A stretch of DNA of 64,000 nt from Conchocele bisecta (GCA_029237695.1 CM055266.1:110873370-110937369); one strand, 5' to 3'; positions 42,986 to 53,612 are shown, numbered from the stretch's first letter. Notes: a model not told the origin generated them from the sequence alone. Translations and numbers: made by a program.

Positions 42986-45900
42986 CAAGAGCTGTAGGAG
43001 AACAGCATAGCTCGACTACGAGGGTTGTCGATGTACACATAGCTTGACAAACAAGGTGGCAGCGGCCTGCATAAAAACCTTAACCAAGGTTGACTAAAAA
43101 ACTTAACCAAGAGAAATTAAGTAAGTAATTCAAGGTTAAATGTAGGTCAATGACAGATATAGGTCGGGGGTTATTGATGTACATCACTAGGAGATGAAGT
43201 TTTCCAAGTATGGTTGCTGTAGGCCCAGGAGTATTCCATATAGAAGCTTGACTAAAAACCTTAACCAAGGGGAAATAACTAAGTAATCCAAGGATAAAAG
43301 TAGGTCAAGGTCAAATATAGGTCAGGGATTATTGATGTATATCACTAGGAGATGAAGTTGTCCAAGTATGGTTGATGTAGGCCCAGGAGTATTCCATATA
43401 CAAGCTTGAATATAAACATTAACTAAGTAATTCAAGGTTAAATGTAGGTGAAGGTAAAATATAGGTCAGGGGTTATTGATGTACATCCCTATGCGAAAAA
43501 GTTATCCAAGTATGGTGTCTGTATGCACAATAGTATTCCATATACAAGCTTGACTAAAAACCTTAACCAAGGTTGACTAAAAACCTTTACCAAGGGGGAT
43601 TAACTAATTAATTCAAGGTTAAATGTAGGTCAAGGTGAAATATAGGTCAGGGGTTGTTGACGTATATCACTAGGAGATGAAGTTGTCCAAGTATGGTTGG
43701 TGTAGGGCCAGGAGTATTCCATCTACAAGGTTGACTAAAAACCTTAACCAAAGAGAATTAACTAAGTAATTGAAGAGGAAATGTAGGTGAAGGTCAAATA
43801 TAGATCAGGGGTTATTGATGTACATCCCTATGAGAAAAGGTTGTCCAAGAATGGTGTCTGTATGCACAATAGTATTCCATGTACAAGCTTGAGTAAAAAC
43901 CTTAACCAAGGTTGACTAAAAACCTTAACCAAGGTGACTTAAGTAAGTAATTGAAGAGGAAATATAGGTCAAGGTGAAATATATATCAGAGGTTGTTGAT
44001 GTACATTACTAGGAGATGAAGTTGTCCAAGTATGGTGGGTGTAGGGCCAGTAGTATTCCATATACAAGCTTGACTAAAAACCTTAACCAAGGGGAATTAA
44101 CTAAGTAATTCAAGAGGAAATGTAGGTCAAGGTCAAATATAGATCAGGGGTTATTGATGTACATCGCTATGAGAAAAGGTTGTCCAAGTATGGTGTCTGT
44201 ATGCACACTAGTATTCTATGTAGAAAGCTTGACTAAAAACCTGAACCAAGGTTGACTAAAAACCTTAACCAAGGGGAATTAACTAAGTAATTCAAGGTTA
44301 AATGTAGGTCAAAGTGAAATATAGGTCAGGGGTTGTTGATGTACATCACTAGGAGATAAAGTTGTCCAAGTAGGTGGGTGTAGGGCCAGGAGTATTCCAT
44401 ATAAACAAGCTTGACTAAAAACCTTAACCAAGGAGAATTAAATAAGTAATTGAAGAGGAAATGTAGGTCAAGGTCAAATATAGATCAGGGGTTACTGATG
44501 TACATCCCTATGAGAAAAGGTTGTCCAAGTATGGTGTCTGTATGCACAATAGTATTCCAGTATAAGCTTGACTAAAAACCTTAACCAAGGTTGACTAAAA
44601 ACCTTAACCAAGGGGAAGGGGTTAATTAACTAGGTAATTCAAGGTTAAATGTAGGTCAAAGTCAAATATAGGTCAGGGGTTGTTGATGTACATCACTAGG
44701 AGATAAAGTTGTCCAAGTATGGTGGGTGTAGGCCAGGAGTATTCCATATACAAGCTTGACTAAAAACCTTAACCAAGGAGAATTAACTAAGTAATTGAAG
44801 AGGAAATGTAGGTCAAGGTCAAATATAGATCATGGGTTATTGATGTACATCCCTATGAGAAAAGGTTGTCGAAGTATGGTGTCTGTATGCACAATAGTAT
44901 TCCATGTAGAAAGCTTGACTAAAAACCTTAACCAATGGGAATTAACTAAGTAATTCAAGGTTAAATGTAGGTCAAAGTAAAATATAGGTCAGGGGTTGTT
45001 GATGTACATCACTAGGAGATAAAGTTGTCCAAGTATGGTTGGTGTAGGGCCAGGAGTATTCCATCTACAAGCTTGACTAAAAACCTTAACGAAAGAGAAT
45101 TAACTAAGTAATTCAAGAGGAAATGTAGGTCAAGGTCAAATGAGGTTAAGGTCAAATATAGATCAAGGGTTATTTATGTACATCCCTAGGAGATGAAGTT
45201 GTCCAAATATGGTGGGTGCAGGGCCAGCAGTATTCCATATACAAGCTTGACTAAAAACCTTAACCAAGGAGAATTAAATAAGTAATTGAAGAGGAAATGT
45301 AGGTTAAGGTCAAATATAGATCAGGGGTTATTGATGTACATCCCTATGAGAAAAGGTTGTCCAAGTATGGTGTCTGTATGCACAATAGTATTCCATGTAC
45401 AAGCTTGACTAAAAACCTTAACCAAGGTTGACTAAAAACCTTAACCAAGGGGAATTAACTAGGTAATTCAAGGTTAAATGTAGGTCAAGGTCAAATATAG
45501 GTCAGGGGTTGTTGATGTACATCACTAGGAGATAAAGTTGTCCAAGTATGGTTGGTGTAGGGCCAGGAGTATTCCATCTACAAGGTTGACTAAAACCTTA
45601 ACCAAAGAGAATTAACTAAGTAATTCAAGAGGAAATGTAGGTCAAGGTCAAATATAGATCAGGGGTTACTGATGTACATCCCTATGAGATGAAGTTGTCC
45701 AAGTATGGTGGGTGTAGGGCCAGGAGTATTCCATATACAAGCTTGACAAAAAACCTTAACCAAGGGGAATTAACTAAGTAATTGAAGAGGAAATATAGGT
45801 CAAGGTCAAATATAGACCAGGGGTTATTGATGTACATCCCTATGAGAAAAGGTTGTCCAAGTATGGTGTCTGTATGCACAATAGTATTCCATGTACAAGC

Positions 45901-46180
45901 TTGACTAAAAACCTTAACCAATGTTGACTAAAAACCTTAACCAAGGGGAATTAACTAAGTAATTCAAGAGGAAATGTAGGTCAAGGTGAAAAATAGATCA
46001 GGGGTTATTGATGTACATTACTAGGAGATGAAGTTGTCCAAGTATGGTGGGTGTAGGGCCAGTAGTATTCCATATACAAGGTTGACTAAAAACCTTAACC
46101 AAGGCGTGACGGTGACGCGACGCCGACGCCGACGCCGGGGTGACAACATAAGCTCTACTTATTCTTCGAATAGTCGAGCT
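42986..46180 (+). mobile_element. Family D (HINE/pearl-like) element, 3.2 kb, satellite core
   Basis: Opens CAAGAGCTGTAGGAGAACAG after TATCAA. Near the start AGCTCGACTA is inverted against TAGTCGAGCT at the 3' end, followed by the A-run of the target. The core is the satellite at 43060-46105, then GACGCGACGCCGACGCCGAC. The undisturbed H copy gives the empty site. Confidence 0.85.
43060..46105. repeat. Satellite array with alternating monomers (~160/182 bp), about 18 copies
   Basis: Each monomer has GTAGGTCAAGGTCAAATATA, TTGATGTACATC and GTTGTCCAAGTATGG. Monomers alternate between a GTGTCTGTATGCACAATAGT type and a GTGGGTGTAGGGCCAGGAGT type. The first often carries an extra TTGACTAAAAACCTTAACCA, so spacing alternates near 160 and 182 bp. 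Confidence 0.9.
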
Positions 46181-46396
46181 AAAAATGTTTCACGGCACCG
46201 TGTTTCACGGCACATACGCACTGTGTTGACGGGATAAATACATAACTTATTTCTATGTAGACTGTGGACGGATGCACGGACGGATTGATGCTGCACACAC
46301 ATACAAACATCTAGAGTTTATTGTGATCATGATGACTCGCTTTCCTGCAAGTGGGCTCGACAAAAACAAAATTGACAATATTGGCTTCCTGCTTTT

Positions 46397-46647
46397 TAAC
46401 CCATTCACCCCTAAGTAACTGGAATGAATTTTGATATGTTAATTTTCCGGCCAATCCAACCATCACAAAATGATTTTCAGACAAGTCCATTTATGAAAAG
46501 GGGGTGTTTTTGTTCTCGAAAATATCAAAATTATGTGCAAAAAGTGCAGATAATGATCAGACGGCTCGTCACGAGCTGGTCATCTGGATCTACACAGTTT
46601 GTCAATACCAAAATACAGGCCTGTGGTGTTGAAACGGTTGAGGGTTA
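46397..46647 (-). mobile_element. Family A MITE, complete
   Basis: Minus copy: TTAACCCATTCACCCCTAAG to GGTGTTGAAACGGTTGAGGG then TTAA. Core GACGGCTCGTCACGAGC. Confidence 0.85.
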
Positions 46648-46794
46648 AAATGCACCAAGAAGTCTGTCGTGGCATATGTAGCTATGTGCAAAGACAAGAC
46701 TGGTCAGTCAGTGGTCAGTGCACTCCCAGGTCACATGATTAATGGCAGTGCCACATGCAGCAGTGAATCTGGAATATTAACTCCAAACATACAA

Positions 46795-47045
46795 ATGATT
46801 CATATGAGAAAAGCCAAGTGATTTAGCACCCAAGAAGATGTGAGATTTTTCATGAAAAATATTTACATAAACAGTGATATGTTCTGTAAATGAAGCCGAA
46901 GTTGACAAAATTTTCATAACAAATGCAGAATCTCTTGTAAACTTTCCACATCATCTACATTATGGTAAATTTTGTAAATATTGTTCATGAAATATTGAAT
47001 AATTATTTTCTTAGGTATAAAATCGCATGGCTCTCTTGTATGGTA
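46795..47045. mobile_element. Family W element, diverged
   Basis: ATGAGAAAAGCCAAGTGATT, CATGAAAAATATTTACATAA, TGTAAATATTGTTCATGAAA, TATAAAATCGCATGGCTCTC. Confidence 0.6.
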
Positions 47046-47047
47046 AA

Positions 47048-47615
47048 TATAAATGCTTGGATTTAACCCTTAATACGCTGAATTAAATGTTGTCGTCTGC
47101 TCGTCTGCTGGAAATGTTTTATTTTCAATATTTCTCGACAAAAACTTGGTTTTGACAGCACATGAGAATCATCTCCAGTGGAGACGATTCACATGTGCTG
47201 TCAAAACCTGTTTTTTTGTTAAGAATTAAAGCAAAAATGAAAAACAGCAGACGGCAATTTCCGTCAACAGCTCAGGAAGGGTTAACGACGGCACTGGCTC
47301 GATGACCTTGCACATCGTCTCCCAAGAAGGGGAGAAAGGAAGGAGGTGGATACAGAAGAAACAGGCCCCAGGGGGCCTAGCTCTTATTAGAATAGTCCCA
47401 TCTGGTTCTTTAACGTGCCCAGACTCTCCTTCAAATCTGATACACGGGACCGCTGTTTAAAGTCCCAATCCGAAAGGACTAGTAGAGCAGGAAATACATT
47501 GTATCTCAGAAATACTGATGCCCAGGAACTGAACCCCGAATCAAACCTGGGTCACCAATGCATTTGATCTTTTTGTGATGAAACTTGAATGACTGAGCTA
47601 GGTCCATATGATCAG
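47048..47615 (-). mobile_element. Family R SINE with tRNA-like head, split by a MITE
   Basis: Minus strand: GACCTAGCTCAGTCATTCAA (A-box-like, about 47608) and GGTTCAGTTCCTGGG (B-box-like, about 47525), body with GGGCACGTTAAAGAACC, tail GCCGTCGTTAAATCCAAGCA interrupted by the E element at 47063. Confidence 0.75.
47063..47285. mobile_element. Family E MITE inserted at TTAA in a SINE
   Basis: TTAACCCTTAATACGCTGAA to CAGGAAGGGTTAA with TTAA on both sides. The SINE reads GGATTTAACGACGG when the element is removed, exactly as in the empty copies at 22546 and 24483. Confidence 0.95.
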
Positions 47616-47771
47616 GCTCTGTAAGTGTGTAGCTGGTCCAAAGATACACTGTTAATTTTGTCATTATTGTGTTAAATATCTCGACCAACACTGTGTCACC
47701 AAATCAGAAATATTTCCATTTCCTCGCTTCTACTTTGGCAAACATAATCAAAAAGCCCTAAAACTGTTATA

Positions 47772-47841
47772 TACAGTGGCACCTCTCAAAACCGGACACC
47801 CTGGTTCCTCAGGGTGTCCTGTTTAGAGATGTTCCACTGTA
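47772..47841. mobile_element. Family I miniature pogo-like element (70 bp)
   Basis: TACAGTGGCACCTCTCAAAA and GTTTAGAGATGTTCCACTGT with centre CACCCTGGTTCCTCAGGGTG. Confidence 0.8.
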
Positions 47842-47989
47842 AAACAGACTAAAGCATTGCATGCTAATATAAACATGAACAGATATTGTATCATTTCAGA
47901 TGAATTAGTCAACCACATGAAAATGGATCACATAGATTCTGTGGGTGTCCATTGTGGAGAGTACTGCAACTATACCCCTAGACTGCTAC

Positions 47990-48216
47990 ACACAACAATT
48001 GCCGTCTGCTGTTGCTTTCTATCTAGCCTTATTTCTTAATCAAAACATGGTTTGACAGCACTTCAGAATAATTTCCAATGGAAATGATTCTGAACTGCTG
48101 TCAAAGCATGTTGTAAATTATTCTAAAATGCTGTCAAAGCATGTTTTTGGTGATAAAAATGGAAAATAGAAAATAAAAAGCAGACGACAAAAAATAGTAT
48201 AGCGGTGTAAGGGCTA
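47990..48216. mobile_element. Family E MITE, left end replaced
   Basis: GCCGTCTGCTGTTGCTTTCT, AAACATGGTTTGACAGCACT foldback, a second copy of the right arm (GCTGTCAAAGCATG twice), AGCAGACGACAAAAAATAGT, GTAAGGGCTAA. Confidence 0.75.
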
Positions 48217-48219
48217 AAA

Positions 48220-48512
48220 TGATGTGCAGTATTATAATAATTAGCACATATCATATAGCATTCATAAAGTCCGATCCATGTAATCTATATGAAATGCCAA
48301 ATCTACATAAACTGAAATCTTAATGCTATCTGTATCTCTAAATAATTAGAGCTAGTTAAGGACCTGTGGGTCCCCTGATAATCCAATGATTCATGCATAC
48401 TTGCTTCCTAAATATGAAGGGATATATGCACAACATACATGTGAACATTTTCTTCTTACTATATTCCACACAATGCATGGAGTTGCCATGTCAGCCATTA
48501 ATCAAAGACCAG
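48220..48512. repeat. Fragment with a CTCTAAATAATTAGAGCTAG palindrome
   Basis: CTCTAAATAATTAGAGCTAG near 48341 and ATGCCAAATCTACATAAACT near 48294 recur, inverted, in 55655-55850. Confidence 0.5.
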
Positions 48513-48513
48513 A

Positions 48514-48867
48514 GCTCCAGATAAGCTGCGTATTTGCTTAAACACCCATTTAAAATTGCCAAAAACCAAATTGAAATCAGCAGCTAGTGTCAAAAAGCGA
48601 TAAAAAAAATTGTGGTACCTTTACCATGCTGCAGAAAACAATAAACAGACCGCTAATATAGCATATTTTCCTTATTTTCCATGAAAACACATCTTGGTAT
48701 TTCCAAGACATGTTTTCATTTTGAAGCAGACTATTCAATAATTGCTGTATGTTGATGTGTAAACAGTAGTGTGATTATATTTTACCAAATTACAATTTTG
48801 AAACACCCAATTGCTTCAGAAATGATGGAGTGACAATATTCAATTACTAATTCCTTACCTGGAGCCC
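48514..48867 (+). mobile_element. Family M element, near complete
   Basis: GAGCTCCAGATAAGCTGCGT to TTCCTTACCTGGAGCCCTG. The central foldback is deleted down to ATCTTGGTATTTCCAAGAC. Confidence 0.85.
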
Positions 48868-48869
48868 TG

Positions 48870-49288
48870 TGAAAAATGCTCTAAAAGCCTTTATGAGTAG
48901 CCTCAGAAAAGTCAGTCACTTCTTATTTCAATAACTAACATATGGAGGAAGGTTCCAATAAATACGTTAATAATCAATGGCTACACTTGTCAAAGACTTT
49001 ACAAGTCCAATTTTGTGATAAAACAGAACAATTTTATGCTTGCACCAGTGGTTGTCACCAGGCAACAGCGTGTAAACTGTTCTGCAATTAGTGCTTTATT
49101 TGATGATAAATATCCCCATGTTTCATTAGATAAGCACACTTAATCAAACTGGAGGTCAAGTAGAGTTAAAAGAAATCATTCTGAATGAACACAATCATTG
49201 ATGATTGAGGCCAAAAAATGCTGGCTTGTGTGGCTTGTGTGTCAGGACAAAATCACTGAATGTTCATAACCAGTTGGGACAAACATTG
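48870..49288. other. Unique stretch
   Basis: GGCTTGTGTGGCTTGTGTG at 49213 is a small direct repeat. No gene recognised. Confidence 0.35.
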
Positions 49289-49289
49289 T

Positions 49290-49440
49290 TTTAAAAACGT
49301 TTTCAACACTACAGACCTCCATAGCAGTGTTTGCAAACAGTGTAGATCCCGATGTGAGCCATCTCATCAGGGTCCGCACATTTTGCAAGTAATTTTCTTT
49401 TCTTTTCTTTAGATAAAAACACCCCCTCTTTATACGCATA
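49290..49440 (+). mobile_element. Family A MITE, right half lost
   Basis: GTTTTCAACACTACAGACCT, GTAGATCCCGATGTGAGCC, TTTTGCAAGTAATTTTC followed by a TTTTC stutter, AAAACACCCCCTCTT. Confidence 0.65.
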
Positions 49441-49454
49441 TTAGACGTACATGT

Positions 49455-49760
49455 ATTATGTATTCCACTGATATGGGTGGACTGGAGGGTTAACTTGAAT
49501 TCTACTTCACCGATTCTAACCAAATTCGGTATACATGTCTATAAGGGCAAGACGCAAAATTGTGATGATATATCTTCCCTTGGCCATTTTTAATTTTCAC
49601 ACTCTGTATCATAGTCCACGCAATAAAGTTCTACTTGATGGATCGTAGACAAATTTGGTATACATGTTTATCATGGCAAGAAGAATAACTCTATTGACTT
49701 TCAAAAATGTCTGATGACTTATCTCCCCTTGGCGCAATTTTTAATTTTCATACTTCAGTA
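49455..49760 (-). repeat. D-type tandem units, about two copies
   Basis: GTATACATGTCTATAAGGGC and GTATACATGTTTATCATGGC, each followed by a CCTTGGCCATTTTTAATTTT-type phrase, about 155-165 bp apart. Inverse of the units at 58818-59400. Confidence 0.6.
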
Positions 49761-50097
49761 ATTTTGAATAATACTGAAAATGGCAAAACAAACATATTTT
49801 TGCACGCAAAAATGTGTAAAAGTGTGCTTCCCATATTGAATCATTAGTATTTTTTTAACATAATTTGCATCAGGAACCTCGAATCCTTTTAAGAAACATC
49901 CTGAAAATTCCCAACCCTAAATTTTGGATTTGCAGTAGTTTTGCCCAGCAGTATCTGAGGCCGATTGACGAATGATGACAACAACAACACCACAATTGTG
50001 ACCACTATTTCTCACTTTCCAAATATTGTGGGTAAGACAAAAACTACAATAAACACATCTAAAACCATGTTGTCCTGCCGATCCCGCACCCTGTATC
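49761..50097. other. Unique stretch
   Basis: Nothing recognised. Confidence 0.4.
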
Positions 50098-50342
50098 TTA
50101 ACCCTTTCAACACCACAGGCCTGTATAGTGCTATTGACAAAAAGTGTAGATCCAGATGAGCCGGCTCGTGACGAGCCGGCTCATCATGATCTGCACTTTT
50201 TGCAAGTAATTTTCAAATTTTTTAGAACAAAAAAAACCCCTTTTCATACATGGACTAGTCTGAAAATCATTTTGTGACAATTGGATTGGTTGTAAAATTA
50301 ACATATCAAATTCCATTCCAGTTACTTAGGGGAAAGGGTTAA
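50098..50342 (+). mobile_element. Family A MITE, best-preserved copy
   Basis: TTAACCCTTTCAACACCACA to GGGGAAAGGGTTAA, TTAA at both ends. Core AGTGTAGATCCAGATGAGCC with hairpin GCCGGCTCGTGACGAGCCGG at about 50159-50178. Confidence 0.95.
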
Positions 50343-50521
50343 ATAACATTGGCTTTACACTTGTTTTGCCCCAGTAGCAGAGCCAGGTAACCCTGACCCC
50401 TCACTGAGACAGCTGCAAGTGGCTGCAACAACAACATATTGGTCAGAGATCTGACAAAACATGGCTTATTGCATGTCTCTCCAGTGTACGTCTGGACAGG
50501 CAGTCACGAACTTGGATTGTA

Positions 50522-50722
50522 TTAACCCTTTCGACTCTATAGACCATGAGAAAATATTTACAAACACTGTAGATCCAGATGAGTTCGTTGTAACAAGCAG
50601 TATCTGCAGTGTTTGTAGGTATTTTGCAGACATTTTAAATACCCCTTATCCAATTAATGGAATAGTCCAGAAATGAGCATGGAAGAACTATAATGTTAGA
50701 TATGTAGGGTTGAAAGGGTTAA
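50522..50722 (+). mobile_element. Family A variant
   Basis: TTAACCCTTTCGACTCTATA to GTAGGGTTGAAAGGGTTAA. The core is GTAGATCCAGATGAGTTCGT with AACAAGCAGTATCTGCAGTG. Similar subfamily traces lie at 17800-17880. Confidence 0.8.
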
Positions 50723-50741
50723 ACTTCACATTGTATAATGG

Positions 50742-51699
50742 CAGGCTGTCCATTCACTTTCAGTTCCAAATATATAGGAATGTAGGGATTTTTTTTCTCC
50801 AAAAATATAGGGATAAATATAGGGATTTTTGCCAAAAAAATAGGGATTTGGGGACAAAACTCAATATTTTCCAATTTTACGGCATGTACGAGTGTACGTA
50901 AAGGATTTTTTGGAGTTAAAAATCTAGATTAATGGCCTCGTCCTCCCCTTATAGCCATTCAGTATCCTCTCCTCTGTTTTTTAAATGGTTTACAATTATT
51001 AACTTGATTAATTTTTATTTTCTAAAACAGGTTGAGCCACTGCCTGACAAAAAGGTACCGGTTGGCCTTGTTTACCTGAGCTCACTGAGCTCAGGCTGAC
51101 TATCTATGCAATCATGGTATACCCTGTCATACCATGATTTCTAAGGGACAATATAATAATTATGCTAATTCTGACAATGTGGATTCACCTGGAGACTTAT
51201 TCAGAAAAAAGCTTGGACCTATTTAAATTTCTATGTGTTCAACAATAATTTCAATTTTGTGGGTGGAAGATATGTGCAAATATATGGCCCATACATTACT
51301 CAAGAAAATTATGTGGGGGTGGGGCAAAAATCATTTCAATTCTAGGGGTGAGTGCTCTACAAAAGCCAGGCCCTCGCTCAGCTTACATCTCAATCAGCTA
51401 CTGGTAAACTAAGGATGGCGAATTTTTTAAATGTTTGCTGCTGAAAATACAGAATTACACATCTTACAATGAGATAAAAAATGATCCAAACAAAGAAAAC
51501 TGGTAAATACGATCATAATTTAGTCAAATGCATCTCTAACCTTGCACTGTGTTTAGAATAAACCAGTAAGTTGAATATCAGACTTGATTTTGAGCATTTT
51601 ACAAAAATTAGTTACTGAAAAATATAGGGATTTATAGGGATTTTGGGAAAATATAGGGATTGCCAAATTTATAGGAATTTATAGATAATGGACAGCCTG
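50742..51699. mobile_element. 958-bp element with CAGGCTGTCCATT ends
   Basis: CAGGCTGTCCATT and AATGGACAGCCTG are perfect 13-bp inverted ends, flanked on both sides by TAATGG. Subterminal ATATAGGGAT phrases occur several times near each end. The interior holds no open frame long enough for a transposase. Confidence 0.75.
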
Positions 51700-51719
51700 T
51701 AATGGTTATTGGATGGTTT

Positions 51720-51822
51720 GTGACGGAATTGTGACCAGTGCAGACCCAGATCAGACTTCGCAGATGTCAAGCTGATCAGGGTCTACAATTATTATGGCCG
51801 CAAATGCAATAAGCCCGTTTTT
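51720..51822. mobile_element. Family B core fragment
   Basis: TTGTGACCAGTGCAGACCCA, GATCAGACTTCGCAGATGTC, CTGATCAGGGTCTACA, ATAAGCCCG. Confidence 0.65.
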
Positions 51823-52086
51823 GTGCAATCTTACATCCCCAGTGGCTGGTGATGCAAACATCTGATACAGCATCTACTGAATGGCAGAATGTTAATTGCA
51901 GTTAGGCAAAATAGATACTGCCATTTTTGCTTATCTTTAATCAGCAGGTGTGCCGTTTTCCACATGGTCAGCCTGACCCAAGTATCTCTGCATGTGTATA
52001 CATGTAAGGCATAAATAAACATGTTCCATAATCTTCATGAGAAAGTTTGTTAATTGTTAATGAATGTAGCATAGCTATGGTAAATC
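51823..52086. other. Unique stretch
   Basis: Nothing recognised. Confidence 0.4.
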
Positions 52087-52087
52087 A

Positions 52088-52432
52088 GGGCTCCAGATAA
52101 GCTGCGTAATTTACTTAAATAAAAATTATATGGTACATTTATCATGCTGCAGAAAACAATCAGCAGACCACAAATATAGCATATTTTTCTTATTTTCTTA
52201 TTTTCCATGAAAACACATATTGGTATTTCATCAGAATTGTCTCCAAGGAGACAATTCTAATGAAATGCCAAGACATGTTTTCATTTAGAAGCAAATTATT
52301 AAATAATTGTGGTCTGCTGATGTGTAAACAGTAGTGTGATTTTATTTTACCCAATTAAAATTTTGAAATACCCAATTGCTTCAGAATTGATGGAGTGACA
52401 ATACTCAATTACTAATTCCTTATCTGGAGCCC
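52088..52432 (+). mobile_element. Family M element, complete
   Basis: GGGCTCCAGATAAGCTGCGT to TTCCTTATCTGGAGCCC. Foldback TCAGAATTGTCTCCAAGGAG and inverse intact at about 52220-52276. Confidence 0.9.
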
Positions 52433-52516
52433 GGTTGTTTATAATAATTTCAAGATAGGGTGCATCTTATACCTCAAGTTATATTATTTTGTCACAATAA
52501 CATCACAACATCTTTA

Positions 52517-52745
52517 TTAACCCTTTTCCTGATAGAGACGACTTTTGACGCCTCTGCAGAAGATGTCTTTTGAAAACATTGTGGGAAAAGGAGAAATTGC
52601 TTGTAACAAGCAATTTCTCCTTTTCCCACAATGTTTTCTACTCTATCAGATAATTTAACCATCATTTGACCCAGCATTTGATTCTTTTATTCAGATGTTT
52701 TTGATTTGGAAGAGTCGAAATATCGCAAAACAGGGAAAGGGTTAA
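52517..52745. mobile_element. Family L MITE, complete
   Basis: TTAACCCTTTTCCTGATAGA to CAGGGAAAGGGTTAA. Central hairpin GGAGAAATTGCTTGTAACAA with inverse; TTAA both sides. Confidence 0.9.
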
Positions 52746-52814
52746 ATAACTATGCTTTATAGCCTTGGGGAAAGACTGAGGAGCATAACTAATTGATACA
52801 CCAGCTGTTTTTAG

Positions 52815-53009
52815 ATGCCATTAGTGCGTAAAACAAACACAGCTCCCCCTGGGATAGTAAAAGGATACGAAGAATACCACCTTGTAATCAACGCTTATGT
52901 AACACATTGCTACCCTCAGAGGAAATTGCTCTTCATGTGGAGATGCTCATTGTTTATGTTTTGTTTGGCAGAGAATATGAATTTACTGAAAGCTGGACAA
53001 AAATTACAG
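52815..53009 (+). CDS. Candidate open segment after a strong acceptor, unknown
   Basis: The acceptor ACCAGCTGTTTTTAG stands directly before ATG at 52815. The single open plus frame runs 64 codons to TAA at 53009, including TNTAPPGIVKGYEEYHLVIN and FCLAENMNLLKAGQKLQ. The other two frames stop within five codons. No donor is convincing and the 3' end runs into a hairpin (53006-53054). It could be a terminal exon or chance; no family recognised. Confidence 0.22.
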
Positions 53010-53054
53010 TAAATGCAGAACTGTATGTGGAAAACAGTTCTGCATTTACTGTAA
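53006..53054. repeat. Perfect 21-bp hairpin
   Basis: TTACAGTAAATGCAGAACTG and its inverse around ATGTGGAAA. Confidence 0.95.
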
Positions 53055-53340
53055 TATATTAGTAATACATTTGTAACTTATGCCAGCTTCAAACTGCACT
53101 GCCTACACATCAATTTGGACCAAACAAGTGAAATGGTTTAATGTCCCAGCAACAGCTGAGGTCATAAGGAGCCTGTGCCTATGTTTCAAGTCTCATCTGA
53201 AAGGCAAGTGAGGACGGAAATACATGTATTTTTTATGCCTAAGTCAAACTGGTTGAAGATACGCCCCGATTCAAGGGCATCATTAGCAGAAAGGCAAATA
53301 AAACCATTTTGCCATGGAGGATCCCAAATAGCCATGTTAC
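53055..53340. other. Unique stretch, possible intron
   Basis: Nothing recognised. It lies 3' of the candidate minus-strand exon at 53341. Confidence 0.35.
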
Positions 53341-53479
53341 CAAGTATGTGAAGTAGACCTCTTACAGAAGGTCACTTTGTCTGGAGCAACTAGACCTACA
53401 TTACAGCCATTAGCTGACCAGACTGGACCTTGATACATTTTCAAAGTTAGATCGTCATAATGTACATTCACAGTCAACT
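53341..53479 (-). CDS. Candidate exon with GPS-like (receptor cleavage) sequence
   Basis: On the minus strand the acceptor GTTGCTATATCCAG precedes 53479 and the donor GTAACA follows 53341. One frame is open: ELTVNVHYDDLTLKMYQ, then GPVWSANGCNVGLVAP and DKVTFCKRSTSHT. The pattern W-S-x-x-G-C-x-V-G, then V-T-x-C and S-T-x-H-T, resembles the GPS part of the GAIN domain as found in polycystin-1/PKDREJ-type proteins and adhesion receptors. In those the segment ends C-x-C/S-x-H-L-T. The second cysteine and HLT are not canonical, so it may be divergent or decayed. It would act at the cell surface, where GPS motifs self-cleave. The neighbouring transmembrane and PLAT parts are not seen. The family guess is inference. 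Confidence 0.35.
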
Positions 53480-53504
53480 CTGGATATAGCAACCTCAGTG
53501 CATA

Positions 53505-53612
53505 CTTATAAAAAGTGCAGATCCTGATGAGACGGCACGTCACGAGCCGGCTCATCTGGATCTGCACTGTTTGCCTAAACCGCTATAGTGGGCTTTTAGG
53601 TTCAAAGGGTTA
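53505..53612 (-). mobile_element. Family A right half
   Basis: AAAAAGTGCAGATCCTGATG, GACGGCACGTCACGAGCCGG, CTGGATCTGCACTGTTTGCC, TTCAAAGGGTTAA. Confidence 0.75.

Larger units (their letters stand above)
42778..46238 (+). mobile_element. Family H element split by a 3.2-kb D insertion
   Basis: 42778-42985 matches 39287-39497; 46181-46238 continues exactly from AATGTTTCACGGCACCG to GTGTTGACGGGATAAA. The intervening DNA is the D element. Confidence 0.9.
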
